Positions 8,950 to 20,692 of a stretch of DNA of 34,360 nt are shown one piece after another. The position numbers and the translations under genes were made by a program. Location: assembly GCA_003427395.1 (NCBI GenBank), contig BFEA01000893.1, positions 5,001-39,360 of the forward strand, given 5' to 3'. This DNA comes from Chara braunii. Its lineage: Eukaryota > Streptophyta > Charophyceae > Charales > Characeae. A model generated the notes under the pieces. The model was not told the DNA's origin, ran no database searches, and saw only the letters and a program-made list of their open reading frames with translations. Within the stretch, counting starts at the first letter, position 1; every line of letters begins with the position of its first letter.

Positions 8950-9318
8950 ATGTGGGGAGACGAGGGGTCATTATGAGAGGAGAGAGAACGTACATGCTGT
9001 ATGAAGGTGATCGACATTAGTGTTGACGCCACGTACATTGGTCTTCGACTTCAGAGTGATCCGGTTGGGTGAACGCAGATAGGCTAGATAGAGTGAGTAC
9101 GATAGGTTAGGCGCTGGGCGACAGACATTCAGTGCGACATTGGATACAGTGTTGGTCTGACTAGAGAGTAACGACATTGACATTCAAGTTTCTTGTACAA
9201 CTCTTATTTGGGCGGTATCTTGGTGCATTTCACTCTCTGTTGGTTCATGACTATCTGAGCTACTTCGTGATTTTGCAACTTGGATTTTTGTCTATCGCTC
9301 TCGCTCATTTTCCTTGCA
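8950..9318 (+). mobile_element. 3' part of the copy B 5' LTR
   Basis: The right boundary is CA at 9317-9318 in CCTTGCA, followed by AT/ATT and the primer binding site at 9322. The same arrangement (LTR ending TGCA, two-base spacer, primer site) is seen at the minus-strand element's LTR at 26702. The left end is not resolved; 8950 is only a minimal limit. Confidence 0.45.
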
Positions 9319-9321
9319 ATT

Positions 9322-9333
9322 TGGTATCGGAGC
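9322..9333 (+). promoter_or_regulatory. Primer binding site of copy B (tRNA-iMet type)
   Basis: TGGTATCGGAGC matches the canonical plant retrotransposon primer site TGGTATCAGAGC at 11 of 12 bases. It would pair with the 3' end of initiator methionine tRNA to start minus-strand cDNA. Its position just behind an LTR terminus and upstream of a gag remnant on the same strand supports the call. Confidence 0.75.
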
Positions 9334-10700
9334 TGGTTCGAAATCGCCGCTACTGGCACTGACAACATTGCTACTTGGTGTGTTGACGAAGCTTCTTCAC
9401 AGTGAGGATATATTGGCGCTGGCATGGTTTGCCACTCTCGGGTAGAGGGGAGGCTCATAGGAAGGTTGTGGCGCAACGTGGGAGCTGTGGAGACAAAGGG
9501 TGTGTGTGGGATGATGAGAGCATGTTGACATGCATTTTGGCTAATGTGGCACTGCATTGCATTGTGGGTGGTTTCGAGGCTATGGCCAGTCAAAATGCAC
9601 GCCGACTGAATGGGGGCAGCTTTCTTCAGGTACGTTGTTCCCTTACCGTGAGGAAGTGAGTCCAACTTGAGTGTCCTCTTCTGGTTCAGGAGTCGTGATT
9701 GGTCTACCTTGAGGGTCGACATTCTTCTCGGTGGTGCATCTAGAAGGGCAGGGTGGTGCCTTTGAACGACCCTGGTTGAAGCATGGGTCACAATCACCAT
9801 ACCAAGTCATGGGAGTAGAGCACACATGCTTTTCTGCTTTGTCCTTTAAGCTGTTGTTGCGTTGTCGTGTTGTAGAGGGAACGTGGACTGACCAGTCCTA
9901 TGAAAGACATCTAGCATACCGTCTTTAAATTATTTATGGTGGGATATGATATGAACGTTGGTTGTGATTGGCGTTCTGTCTGCGACGTGAAATTATTCAT
10001 GAGGACCTTGGGGGTTGTCGTTGAACTGCCTGTTGATCAGGCAGATCGCTCAGATGTAAGGCTCGTTGCACGTAAGGATAAATAACGGGCAGTACTGGTC
10101 GTAAGCGGGTTCCTGGGCACAGGGGTGGGTTGTTGTGCACACGACAGACACTGCTTCTTGATGATGAAAATCAGGCCCGTTGGACAAAGGGGAAGGGAAG
10201 GTTCCAATTGGTGCTCGTACACAAACACAATCATTTCATTACCGCATACATTTGTGCACTTGATCTATTTTATTTTGATTAGTTGAGGTGTGACAGACTG
10301 CTGACAGCTGTCAGACAACATTACTTTAGAACTGTAGTAGTTTACCATAGCCAGATATCTCTGATGTTGTAGGATAATTAATCGGAGTAGAAATATATCA
10401 ATTGCTCAGTCTGTGTATAAACTGTTGACACCACTTTATCGGTACTCACTCGTGACTTGTCGGATATTTGTTTATTTTTAATTACTTTTCAACTCGGGCA
10501 GACACATGTTGTGGTAGGCTCCAGTGAGGGCACTAGTGCAGATAGTGATCTGCTTAGCTGATAAGCGGTACAAATAGTGGTGAAGGGACAACGGACGATA
10601 GGAACCAAACACGGCGAGATACACAAAGGGTTCTGGTACTGTTTCAGGTTCTGCTACTAGGGGAAGAGAGAAAATTATGGGTGGGAGCAAGGGTCTGACA
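9334..10700 (+). other. Leader and unassigned region between primer site and gag of copy B
   Basis: At 1.37 kb this is long for a leader and may contain a further insertion. No domain is visible on either strand; the 198-codon minus frame at 9204-9800 overlaps the LTR end and primer site and is discarded. A 14-base palindrome, CTGACAGCTGTCAG, occurs near 10300. Confidence 0.4.
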
Positions 10701-10701
10701 T

Positions 10702-12541
10702 TTGCAGACTGCTAGGGAGGCAGGAGCAGCTGCGGAACAAGTGTTAGCGACAGCAGCAGCTAGCGTTGTAGTGATGGCCACATCTGCAACAACCTATCAA
10801 GGTCAGCAAATGTCAAGAACTTTATCTAGTTCCTCTGCCTCATCCAGTGGGATGAGTGCAGAACCTTCCACAAGTCAGGTGGTGGGCTCGCAATACAACT
10901 CGCCACCTCCACATACCAGAGGCTAGAACTCCAGCAAGTGGAGTTAATCCGCTTAAGGTTAGGAATCTACCGAAAGAGAAACTGAGATTAAAAATAGGAA
11001 AGCCAGATTAGAGAGCAGAAAAGCGGATAAGGCGGCAATAGAAGGGTTAGACGACTCGAACCTTGACGACACGAGTAAAATCCTCAAGGCAGGTTTGCTG
11101 AGCATGTACGCTTACGTGGACAATAATTGGATGCAATTTATAATACCCTTGACCAAGTACTGAATGCGATGCAGATAAGAGGAGGAGCACATCCCTGCTT
11201 AGCTGGTGGGTCCAGTGTCCGGCCGCAGGCAACATTTTCATCGCCAGTAGTAACACCGGGGATGACAGACCCATTTGCAACTCAATTTGGTACCCCACCA
11301 GGTGATTCGTTAGCAGCAGCAACACAAACTGTTGCTTCTTCATTTTCAAGTTCAGTTGTTGCCGCTACGGGCAGCACCCAGTTCCACAATGGGACTACAA
11401 CAGTCTTGGTACCCCAAGACACCACTGAAACCATCCGTGTTTCTGAGAAGATAAGAAGGATGGTTGAGGATGGTTTCAGTGTGGGCTAGGGTGAAGAGGA
11501 TGTTGCTAGAAGAAGAGGCATCATTGCTGCCTCATACCTTTAGGGATCGACGACAAGATGGCTAGATGGAATAATGGAATTTGAGTGATACGACCGATAA
11601 ATGAATGATTGGGCAAAAACCCAGACATTGGAGAGTTTCATGACATTGGTGGAAACATGATGACACAACCCCTAGCAGGCCCAACAAGCCACTGATGTGT
11701 TGGACCGACTTGATACCAGAAGGTACAAGTCGGCGCGTGAGCTCACCGACACCGTGGAGAAACTCGTAGTCGTCCCAGGAGTTCGCTATGATTCAGAAGT
11801 CTTGCCGACCATGTGTATGAGACGTCTTCCCACAAACATCAAGAATTTGATGGCCAACGAGTTAAGCATCGATTATCACACTTTTAACTCCTTCAACGAG
11901 AAGGCCCTAGATTTAGAGGCTAAGCTAGGAGGAGCATAACAACCTGCCACAAATAGTAGGAAGAAAAAAAAAACACAAGAATGAAAGAAGAAGAGTAGTT
12001 GGTTGATGATGGATGATTCCTATGGGAATCAAACCGAGATTGATGATCTCTCTGATCCTGTGGAGGAAACAAACATAGGTGGCAAGGAGATGCAGAGGGT
12101 GGCAACCTCGCCTCCATGACCAAAGGAAAGAAAGTTGGTCGTGGCAAGGGCGGGCAATAAAAGAGTTAGGGGCAGACTCAAAACTCAAATAAGATAGCGG
12201 CTTGGGTGAGGGATGCCCCGAATCAGGATGTGTGGAGGGACCTGTACTTGCGAGTAGCTTGCATAAACTGCGGCGAACATGACCATCGACAACAAGAACA
12301 TGAAAGTATCTCAAAAGATTTCTCCCAAAGGTGGTTTTGGGGGATCTTTTGCCCAGAGCGGTGCTTCTACGAGCACCAACCAGGGAAACACATCTTGGTA
12401 GTAGAAGTTATAGCTGCTTCTACTCATACTGAAATGGTTGATGTACCCTCACCACTTAAGGAGTTGGCTGAAGCTATTGATTCTCTAGTCACCCCGCAGA
12501 TGCATCTGGACCAAACGACACTCAGTTCGTTAGATGTATGA
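10702..12541 (+). pseudogene. Gag pseudogene of copy B
   Basis: A broken capsid-nucleocapsid gene in at least four frames. 10702-10926 encodes an Ala/Ser/Thr-rich N-terminus. In another frame, 10920-11160, comes a charged helical stretch with leucine spacing (LELQQVELIRLRL and later KADKAAIEGLDDS). 11127-11489 is a Ser/Thr/Pro-rich linker. 11697-11939 carries the most conserved part (LDRLDTRRYKSARELTDTV, then LPTNIKNLM), the helical capsid core of Ty3/gypsy Gag. A one-ligand-altered zinc knuckle follows at 12260-12301. Stops separate the pieces, so this is non-functional. Primer site upstream and protease downstream fit the gag-pol order. Confidence 0.75.
12260..12301 (+). pseudogene. Nucleocapsid zinc knuckle, CCHH variant
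   Basis: CINCGEHDHRQQEH has the exact spacing of the retroviral CX2CX4HX4C knuckle, but the fourth ligand is His (CAT) in place of Cys. Downstream ISKDF is typical of the family. A CCHH set could in principle bind zinc, but the surrounding decay makes mutation more likely than adaptation. Confidence 0.7.
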
Positions 12542-12589
12542 GGCCTTAAAAGACTTGAAAATCGAATGGTCGACATGTGAGTCCTGGGT

Positions 12590-13010
12590 GGCATTATCTA
12601 GAGGTCATAAAGAGGAGCATTTTGTAGTGGAAGTTGGTGTAGGTGGTCACAAGTGTGGTGCCTTTGTAGACATTGGTTCCACGTGAAACTTCATAAGTCG
12701 TGACTTCATTGAGAGACTGCGCTTAGGGGACCAGGTGCAACTTTTTGTTAAATCTGTAACATCTACCCTGACCAACAAAAAGCGTATGTTTATAAATGAC
12801 TACGTCAAGGATGTAGTCTGCACCTTCTGCTATGGAGGTGGGGAGCTTAATGATAGGATTTCGTTCCTAGTTAGCAACAATTTGCCATTGGACATGTTGT
12901 TAGGTATGTACTACCTCAAGTTTACAAAGCCCCAATTTGACTGGGACCGAAAGGTGTTTAAGCATGTACTACTGGAAGGGAGGACAATCATACTTTGTTT
13001 TTGTCTGATA
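12590..13010 (+). pseudogene. Retropepsin-like aspartic protease pseudogene of copy B
   Basis: The frame reads HFVVEVGVGGHKCGAFVDIG, then ST, a TGA stop (12684-12686), then NFISRDFIERL. This is the retropepsin-like active-site loop: D-[ST]-G-[ST] with the second residue changed to Ile. 12735-12990 continues in frame with the second half, including VSNNLPLDMLLGMYYLKFTK, matching the I/LPxDxILGxxWL flap-to-dimer strand pattern. The TGA three codons after the catalytic motif, and the Ile, make it inactive. It lies in the expected place between Gag and RT. Confidence 0.75.
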
Positions 13011-13127
13011 GATACTTCAGTTGTATGTGTACATCAACATTCCACAATTATTATAAACATAACCAAAAGGAGGGTATGTACTTAGTTTTTGTCTCTAAGA
13101 AAGAGGAGGTCGTTAAAGTATCACAGA

Positions 13128-13768
13128 GATAGAAACTGTTGTCGCTAAGTACCCTAATCTGTTCGAGCAGTCTTCAGGAGTCGTAGAGAGGGAGGTTGTC
13201 CATGCAATGGAGATCATCCCAAGTAGCAAAACGCCGAACCGAAAAATTTATAGGATGACTCTGACTTAGTTGGACGAGCTTCGTCGGCAATTGAAAGAGC
13301 TAACAGAGAAGGGTTTGATTCGGCCTCGCAACTCCCCCTTCTCTATTTGTCCCGAAGAAGGGGGGGACACTAAGGCTGTGCATTGATTATAGAGGCCTCA
13401 ATGCCATCACTATTAGGAAGGCAGAGCCTTTACCACACATTGATGACCTATTGGATTGGGTGCAAGGATGTAGGTATTTTACCAAGATAGACTTAAGATC
13501 AGGCTACCATAAAATTACCATTAAACCATAAAACCAACATAAAACCATATTTCAGACCAGATACGGTCTGTACGAGTTTGTGGTGATGCCCTTTGGCCTT
13601 TGCAATGTGCCAGACACATTCTAGCATGCTATGAATAAGAGTTTTCATGACTATTTGGATAAGTTCATCGTCGTGTACCTCAACGAAATTCGTATCTTTA
13701 GTAGAACAGTTGAGGAGCATGCTCAACATGTAGAAACAATAGTTTCACTCCTGTTGTAACACAAGTAT
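13128..13768 (+). pseudogene. RT pseudogene of copy B, truncated in the palm
   Basis: Reading across frames, the pieces are ETVVAKYPNLFE, a linker, [36 protein letters not shown], then [32 protein letters not shown] and LDKFIVVYLNEIRIFS. The catalytic YLDD reads YLNE (13676-13687), so both metal-binding aspartates are changed. In-frame stops interrupt at least four points and a G-run near 13367 shifts the frame. Similarity ends at about 13768, where GC-rich unrelated sequence starts; RNase H and integrase of this copy are absent. Confidence 0.88.
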
Positions 13769-14950
13769 AACCATGGTTACCCCGGACCCAGACCCGGACA
13801 AAACTGGACAAGGAACCGGTGTAGGGCCAAACCCCGGTAGACTTTCGAGCCTTAGTCGACCCCACTGCAGGTCCCAGTTGGCTCGGCCTGCCCACGCTCA
13901 TGCTCAGGGCGCAGACCCTTCGTCCCAGGGTCATCCCCACCTAGTGTTTTGAGATGGATGGGGGTGGGCCATCGCGCGAGAGAGCTTTGACATTGGGGAT
14001 GTAGCTCAGCCCTCACGCCGGGTGGCAGTTTCGCTGGTCATTCGGTCAATGCTGATTTTTTTTACTTCTTGGTTGTGTTTTTAAGCAATTGCTCCTTCCA
14101 ATACGCAGGCAGTCCAGGGGTTCTTTGAGAGTTTTCTTCCTTTGTGCGCATGCTAAGCGGTATCCTTAGGCCGCGCACCATTTCCCTAGGCATTGTGTTC
14201 CTACGGCGTCATCAGGGTGCGGCGAAGCCGTCCTCCCCCTCGCCTCTACGCACCCATCGGGTCCCATACATCTCCTCCAACCCTATTGACGCGGGCCCCT
14301 TAGTCCGTTCGGGGCCTTTACATGCATGTACACACAACTTCACATTTCCCTTGGCAAAATTGCACTTCATTTTCTCATTTACACTCAAAATCTCAAATGC
14401 AAAGGTCATTTTCATGGGTTGGCTTTATGCTAAGGGTCCCGTAGCCCCTTTGCCCCTCTTCCCCTTTCATTTTGACGCCCGGTTCCTCCTGGCCCTATCC
14501 CGCTTAAGGCATCCTTAGCCTTCACTCACCTGCACAATCCCACACAAAGCAAAAATCCATACAATCTCCCGTTGGGGGTCAACACATAGCCCTTCCCACA
14601 TGCCCATTTTTCCATGCTCTTTGGCTGTCTTTTCTTCCCTTTTCTTTGCTGAATCAGCCCATCCTCTTCTCATAGTCATGCAGTCGGGGAAATGGTTTAA
14701 TCAAACTGACCTCACTTTCAACTTATGCTTTCTTCCGGATTTCGCCTCTTTCCCACTCTTTTCAAACGTCCTTTCTTTTGCCTTCTTGGTGGCACAAGGG
14801 ACCGACTGTCCTCCCCTTGCCCTCTTTCTCCACCAAGTGAGGTCTGATCTCCTTTTACTGTTCACACCCTGGCATTGTAACAAGTGAGGGGAGAAGGGTT
14901 AGTCATGTGCCAAGTGAGGGAAAGGGAGAAAGGAGGCAAGGCGAATAGGA
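13769..14950. other. Gene-free flank, left side of the satellite block
   Basis: GC-rich to about 14000, then pyrimidine-rich on the plus strand. Frames of up to 124 codons (14144-14518) show no domain. The sequence has no visible similarity to the Ty3/gypsy copies. It lies between a truncated RT and the satellites, so it may be part of a large non-coding mobile unit. Confidence 0.4.
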
Positions 14951-14967
14951 AGAGAGAGAGAAAGATT

Positions 14968-15005
<38 letters not shown>
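14951..15005. repeat. GA microsatellite
   Basis: AG repeats, interrupted once by AAAGATTGGG, mark the left border of the satellite arrays. Confidence 0.9.
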
Positions 15006-15008
<3 letters not shown>

Positions 15009-15060
15009 TTATTCCTAATCAAATCATTTTCCCGTAGTAGCAGCAAAATGTCGTTCACCC

Positions 15061-15400
15061 ATCCCATAGTGAAAGATCAACTAAGTATGAACCGAACCTT
15101 CACAACACATATGAACTTGACAATGAGAAGCTAGAACTAGTGAAAAACACATGCAAATAGAGGAAAGATCAACTAAGTAGGAATCGGAACATCACAACAC
15201 ACATGAACATGACAAGCACATGGAGGAAAGATCAACTAAGTAGGAACCGGAACATCACAACACACATGAACATGACAATGAGATACTTGACCTAGTGAAG
15301 GACACATGCATGTGGAGGAAAAATCAACTAAGTATGAACCGGAACATCACAATATACATGAACTTGACAATAAGATACTTGAACTAGTGAAAGACACATG
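15061..15400. repeat. Satellite 1, four monomers of about 92 bp
   Basis: Monomers anchored on GATCAACTAAGTA(T/G)GAA start near 15075, 15168, 15230 and 15322. Spacings are 93, 62 and 92; the second is shortened by an internal deletion. Each contains GGAACATCACAA, ATGAACATGACAA and ACTAGTGAA. It passes directly into satellite 2 at about 15400 through ATGCATGTGGGATGCAAGGG. Confidence 0.85.
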
Positions 15401-18400
15401 CATGTGGGATGCAAGGGGGAACAGTCAAGGATAAAATGGAACAACACCAAGTAGTTGATGGATGAAACACAGGCTAAACTAGATCATACACAATTAGAAT
15501 GCAAGGGAGAACAGTCAAGAGTGACACGGAACAACACCAAGTAGTTGAAGGATGAAACACAGGCTAGACTAGATCATATACAATGTGGAATGCAAGGGGA
15601 ACAACCAAGAGTAAAATGAAACAGCACCAAGTAGTTGAGGGATGAAACACAGGCCAGACTAGATCATACACAATGTGGAATGCAAGGGGAACAGCCAAGA
15701 GTAAAACGGAACAACACCAAGTAGTCGAGGGATGAACCACAGGCTAGAATAGATCATACATAATGTGGAATGCAAGGGGAACAACCAATAGTAAAACGGA
15801 ACAGCACCAAGTAGTTGAGGAATGAAAAGACAGGTCAGACTAGCTTATACCCAATGTGAAATGCAAGGGGAACAACCAAAGGTGAAACTTAACAACACCA
15901 AGTAGTTAAGGGATGAAAACGCAGGCTAGACTAGTTCATACACAAGTAGGATGCAAGGGAAACAGCCAAAGGTGAAACGGAACATCACCAAGTAGTTGAA
16001 GGATGAAACCACAGGCTAAACTAGCTTATACCCGATGTGAAATGCAAGGGAAACAGCCAAAGGTGAAACAAAACAGCACCAAGTAGTTGATGGATGAAAC
16101 ACAGGCTAGACTAGATCATACACAAGTGGAATGCAAGGGGGAACAGTCAAGAGTGACACGGAACATCACCAAGTAGTCGAGGGATGAAACACAGACTAGA
16201 CTAGATCATACACAATATGGAATGCGAGGGGAACAACCAAGAGTAAAACGGAACAGCACCAAGTAGTTGAGGGATGAAACACAGGCTAGACTAAATCATA
16301 CACAATGTGGAATGCAAGGGGAACAACCAAGAGTAAAACGGAATAGCACCAAGTAGTTGAGGGATGAAAACACAGGCTAGACTAGCTTATACCCAATGTG
16401 AAATGCAAGGGGAATGGCCAAAGGTGAAACGGAACAGCACCAAGCAGTTGAGGGATGAAAGCGCAGGCTAGACTAGTCCGTACACAAGTAGGAATGGGGA
16501 ACAACCAAGAGTTAAACGGAACAACACCAAGTAGTTGAGGGATGAAACACACGTTACACTAGATCATACACAATATGGAATGCAAGGGGAACACCGAAGA
16601 GTAAAACGGAACAGCACCAAGTAGTTGAGGGATGAAAACACAGGCTAGACTAGCTTATATCCAATGTGAATTTCAAGGGGAACAGCCAAAGGTGAAACGG
16701 AACAACACCAAGTAGTTGAGGGATGAAAAAGCCGGTTAAACTAGTCCATGCACAAGTAGGATGCAAGGGGAATGGCCAAAGGTGAAACGAAACATCACAA
16801 AGTAATTGAAGGATGAAAACACATGCTAAACTAGATCATACACAAGTGGGATGCAACGGGGAACAGTCAAAGGTGAACCGGAACAGCACCAAATAGTTGA
16901 AGGACGAAAACCCACGTTAGACTGGATCATACACAATGTGGAACGCAAGGGGAACAACCAAGAGTAAAATGGAACAGCACCAAGTACTTGAGGGATAAAA
17001 CAAAGGCTAGATTAGATCATACATAATGTGGAATGCAAGGGGAACAACCAAGAGTAAAACGGAACAGCACCAAGTAGTTGAGGGATGAAAACACAGGCCA
17101 GACTAGTTTATACTCAATGTGAAATGCAAGGGGAATAGCCAAAGGTGAAACGGAACAGCACCAAGTAGTTAAGGGATGAAAACGCAGGCTACACTAGTCC
17201 ATACACAAGTAGGATGCAAGGGGAACAGCCAAAGGTGAAACGGAACATCACCATGTAGTTGAAGGATGAAAACACAGGCTAAACTAACTTAAACCCAATG
17301 TGAAATGCAAGGGGAACAACCAAAGGTGAAATGGAACAACACCAAGTAGTTCATGGATGAAACACAGGCTAGACTAGATCATACGTAAGTGGAATGCAAG
17401 GGGGAACAATCAAGAGTGACACGGAACGACACCAAGTAGTCGAGGGATGAAACACTGGCTAGACTAGATCACACACAATGTGGAATGCGATGAGAACAGC
17501 CAAGAGTAAAACTAAACAGCACCAAGTAGTTAAGGGATGAAACACAGGCTAGACGAGATCATACACAATGTGGAATGCAAGGGTAACAGCCAAGAGTAAA
17601 ACGGAACAACACCAAGTAGTTGAGGGATGAAAACACAGGCTAGACTAACTTATATCCAATGTGAAATGCAAGGGGAACAGCCAAAGATGAAACGGAACAG
17701 CACCAACTAGTTGAGGGATGAAAGCGCAGGCTAGACTAGTCCATACACAAGTAGGAATGCAAGGGGAACAACCAAGAGTAAAACGGAACAGCACCAAGTA
17801 ATTGAGGGATGAAACAAAGGTTAGACTAGATCATACACAATATGGAATGCAAGGGGAACAACGAAGAGTCAAACGGAACAGCACCAAGTAGTTGAGGGAT
17901 GAAAACACAGGCTATACTAGCTTATACCCAATGTGAAATTCAAGTGGAACAACCAAAGGTGAAACGGAACAGCACCAAGTAGTTGAGGGATGAAAATGCA
18001 GGCTAGAGTAGTCCATACACAAGTAGCATGCAAGGGGAACAGCCAAAGGTGAAACGGAACATCACCAAGTAGTTGAAGGATGAAAACACATGTTAAACTA
18101 GATCATACACAAGTGAGATGCAATGGGGAACAGTCAAAGGTGAACCGGAACAGCACCAAGTAGTTGAAGGACGAAAACCCAGTCTAGACTGGATCATACA
18201 CAATGTGGAATCTAAGGGGAACAGCCAAGAGTAAAACGGAACAACAAAAAGTAGTTGAGGGATGAAACACAGGTTATACTAGATCATACACAATGTGGAA
18301 TGCAAGGGGAACAACCAAGAGTAAAACAAAACAACACCAAGTAGTTGAGGGATGAAAACACAGGCTAGACTAGCTTATACCCAATGTGAAATGCAAGGGG

Positions 18401-18575
18401 AACAGCCAAAGGTGAAACGGAACAGCGCCAAGTAGTTGAGGGATGAAAACAAAGGCTAAACTAGCCTATACCCAATGTGAAATGCAAGGGGAACAGTCAA
18501 AGGTGAAACGGAACAACACCAAGTACTTAATTGATGAAAACCCAGGCTAGACTAGATCAATCATATAAGTTTACG
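15400..18575. repeat. Satellite 2, about 35 monomers of 90-91 bp with 14-mer higher-order structure
   Basis: Monomers start at ATGCAAGGGG and contain GAACA, CCAAGAGTAAAACGG or CCAAAGGTGAAACGG, CACCAAGTAGTTGAGGGATG and AGGCTAGACTAG. Two main classes alternate: one ending GATCATACACAATGTGG (90 bp) and one ending GCTTATACCCAATGTGA (91 bp); others end GTCCATACACAAGTAGG. Diagnostic variants recur in the same order with a period of about 1,265 bp: GAGTGACACGG at 16131 and 17394 monomers, GGTGAACCGG at 16851 and 18118, AATGCGA in the next monomer after each GAGTGACACGG, GAAAGCGCAGG, and A(A/T)TTCAAG. No protein frame is preserved. Confidence 0.93.
16131..17393. repeat. One complete 14-monomer higher-order repeat unit
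   Basis: This unit of 1,263 bp holds 14 monomers and is followed by a second copy (17394-18575) of 13 monomers that repeats the variants in register. A less regular set lies upstream (15400-16130). Here the AATG monomer near 16492 has lost several bases that its partner near 17755 keeps. Confidence 0.85.
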
Positions 18576-18639
18576 GCTCAAGAATGTAATCAAGCTTTGA
18601 AACGGACAGCCATCATGTGAGAAGTGAGCACAAGCTACT

Positions 18640-20690
18640 CTAGTTCAAGACGCAAGCTCAGAGCAAAGATCATCTATGACACAACCGGATCCCCACCTAC
18701 TATCATGTGAGTGAAAGCAAGTGTCTAACAAAATCAAACATAAAGATTTGAGCAAGGATCCATTCATGGAAGAATCGGAGCACATCCTAGTACTAATGCG
18801 ATCGAAAGCAAGAGTCTAAGTTGGCTAGATCACCAAAGTCGAACCAAAGGTCATCCGTGAAAGAAGCGGTGCACTTCCTACTAGTGTGTGAGTGAAAGGC
18901 ATGAGATAGAGTAGCCCAGATCCCCAAGATTGAACCAAAGATCATCCATAGAAGTAGCGGTGCACTACCTACTAGTGTGCGAGTGAAAATCATGAACTTG
19001 AGTAGGCTAGATCACCAAGATTGCATCAAACATCATCCATAGAAGTAGCGGTGCACTACCTACTAGTGTCTGAGTGAAAAACATGAACTTGAGTAGGCTA
19101 GATCACCAAGATTGAATCAAACATCATTCATAGAAGTAGTTGTGCACTACCTACTAGTGTGTGAGTGAAAAACATGAACTTGAGCAGGCNNNNNNNNNNN
19201 NNNNNNNNNNNNNNNNNNNNNNNNNNNNNNNNNNNNNNNNNNNNNNNNNNNNNNNNNNNNNNNNGTAGCAGTGCACGACCTACTAGTGTGTGAGTGAAAA
19301 ACGCGAACTTGAGCAGGCTAGATCACCAAGATTGAATCAAACATCATTCATAGAAGTAGCGGTGCACTACCTACTAGTGTGTGAGTGAAAAACATGAACT
19401 TGAGTAGGTTAGATCACCAAGATTGAATCAAACATCATTCATAGAAGTAGCGGTGCACTACCTACTAGCGTGTGAGTGAAAAACATGAATTTGAGGAGGC
19501 CAGATCACCAAGATTGAATCAAACATCATTCATAGAATTAGCGGTGTACTGCCTACTAGTGTGTGAGTGACAAACATGAACTTGAGTAGGCTAGATCACC
19601 AAGATTGAATCAAACATCATTCATAGAAATAGCGGTGCACTACCTACTAGTCTGTGAGTGAAAAGCATGAGTGTGAGTAGGCTAAACCACCAAGATTGCA
19701 TCAAAGATCTTCCATAGAAGTAGCGGTGCACTACCTAATAGTGTGTGAGTGAAAAGCGTGAGTGTGAGTAGGCTAGACCACCAAGATTGCATCAAAGGTC
19801 ATCCATGGAAGTAGCGACGCACTACCTGCCAGTGTGTGAGTGAAAAACAAGAGTTTGTGTAGCCCCAATCACAAGTATCCAACATGACATCATCCATAGA
19901 AGAATCGGAGCAGTACCTACTAGTGTGTGAGCGAAAAATAAGAGTTTGAGTAACCCAAATCACAAGTAACTAATATGAGATCATCCATAGACGAATCGGA
20001 GCACTACCTATTAGTGTGTGAATAAAAAACAAGAGTTGCACTAGGCTATCTCACAAGATTTGAGCAAGAGATCATCCATGGAAGAATCGGAGGATCTCCT
20101 ACTAGCATGTGAGTGAAGAACAAGAGTTTGAGTAGCCCAAATAACAAGTAACCAACATGAGATCATTCATAGACGAATCGGAGCACTATCTACTGATGTG
20201 TGAGTGAAAAACAAGAGTTTGAGTAGCCCAAATCACAAACATCCAACATGAGATTATCCATAGAAGAATCGGAGCATTACCTACTAGTGTGTGAATGAAA
20301 AACAAAAGTTTGTGTAGCCCAAATCACAAGTATCCAACAAAAGATCATTCATAGAAGAATCGGAGCACTACCTACTAGTGTGTGAGTGAAAAACAAGAGT
20401 CTTAGTAGCCCAAATCACAAGTATTCAACAGGAGATCATCCATAGAAGAATCGGAGCACTACCTACTAGTGTGTGAGTGGAAAACAAGAGTTTGAGTAGC
20501 CCAAATCACAAGTATTCAACAAGAGATCATCCATAGAATAATCGGAGCACTACCTACTAGTGTGTGAGTGGAAACAAGAGTTTGAGTAGCCCAAATCACA
20601 AGTATCCAACAAGAGATCATCCATAGAAGAATCGGAGTACTACCTACTAGTGTGTGAGTGAAAAACAAGAGTTTGGGTAGCCTAATAATA
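18640..20690. repeat. Satellite 3, about 22 monomers of 91 bp in two subfamilies
   Basis: Monomers are anchored on CACTACCTACTAGTGTGTGA. To about 19850 they carry GTAGCGGTGCAC, AACATGAACTTGAG and AGGCTAGATCACCAAGATTG. From about 19860 on they carry AGAATCGGAGCAC, AACAAGAGTTTG and AGCCCAAATCACAAGTA. The first monomers (18640-18800) are the most diverged, as expected at an array edge. Spacings measured between anchors are 90 or 91 bp. It contains an assembly gap. Confidence 0.93.
19190..19264. other. Assembly gap, 75 N
   Basis: All bases are N. The gap sits inside satellite 3; the flanks are in mid-monomer, AGCAGGC on the left and GTAGCAGTGCAC on the right. Confidence 1.
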
Positions 20691-20692
20691 AG

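Noticed and set aside
8470-9038. Overlapping frames of up to 145 codons on both strands
   Set aside because: They span a 51-bp tandem duplication and CG-rich sequence in a probable LTR; no family resemblance.
9204-9800. 198-codon minus-strand frame
   Set aside because: It runs across the LTR end and primer binding site of the plus-strand copy B and shows no domain.
14144-14518. 124-codon plus frame in the left flank of the satellite block
   Set aside because: Compositionally driven by pyrimidine-rich sequence; no motif.
15061-20690. CRISPR-like appearance of regularly spaced repeats
   Set aside because: Whole monomers repeat without unique spacers, and the context is eukaryotic; this is satellite DNA.
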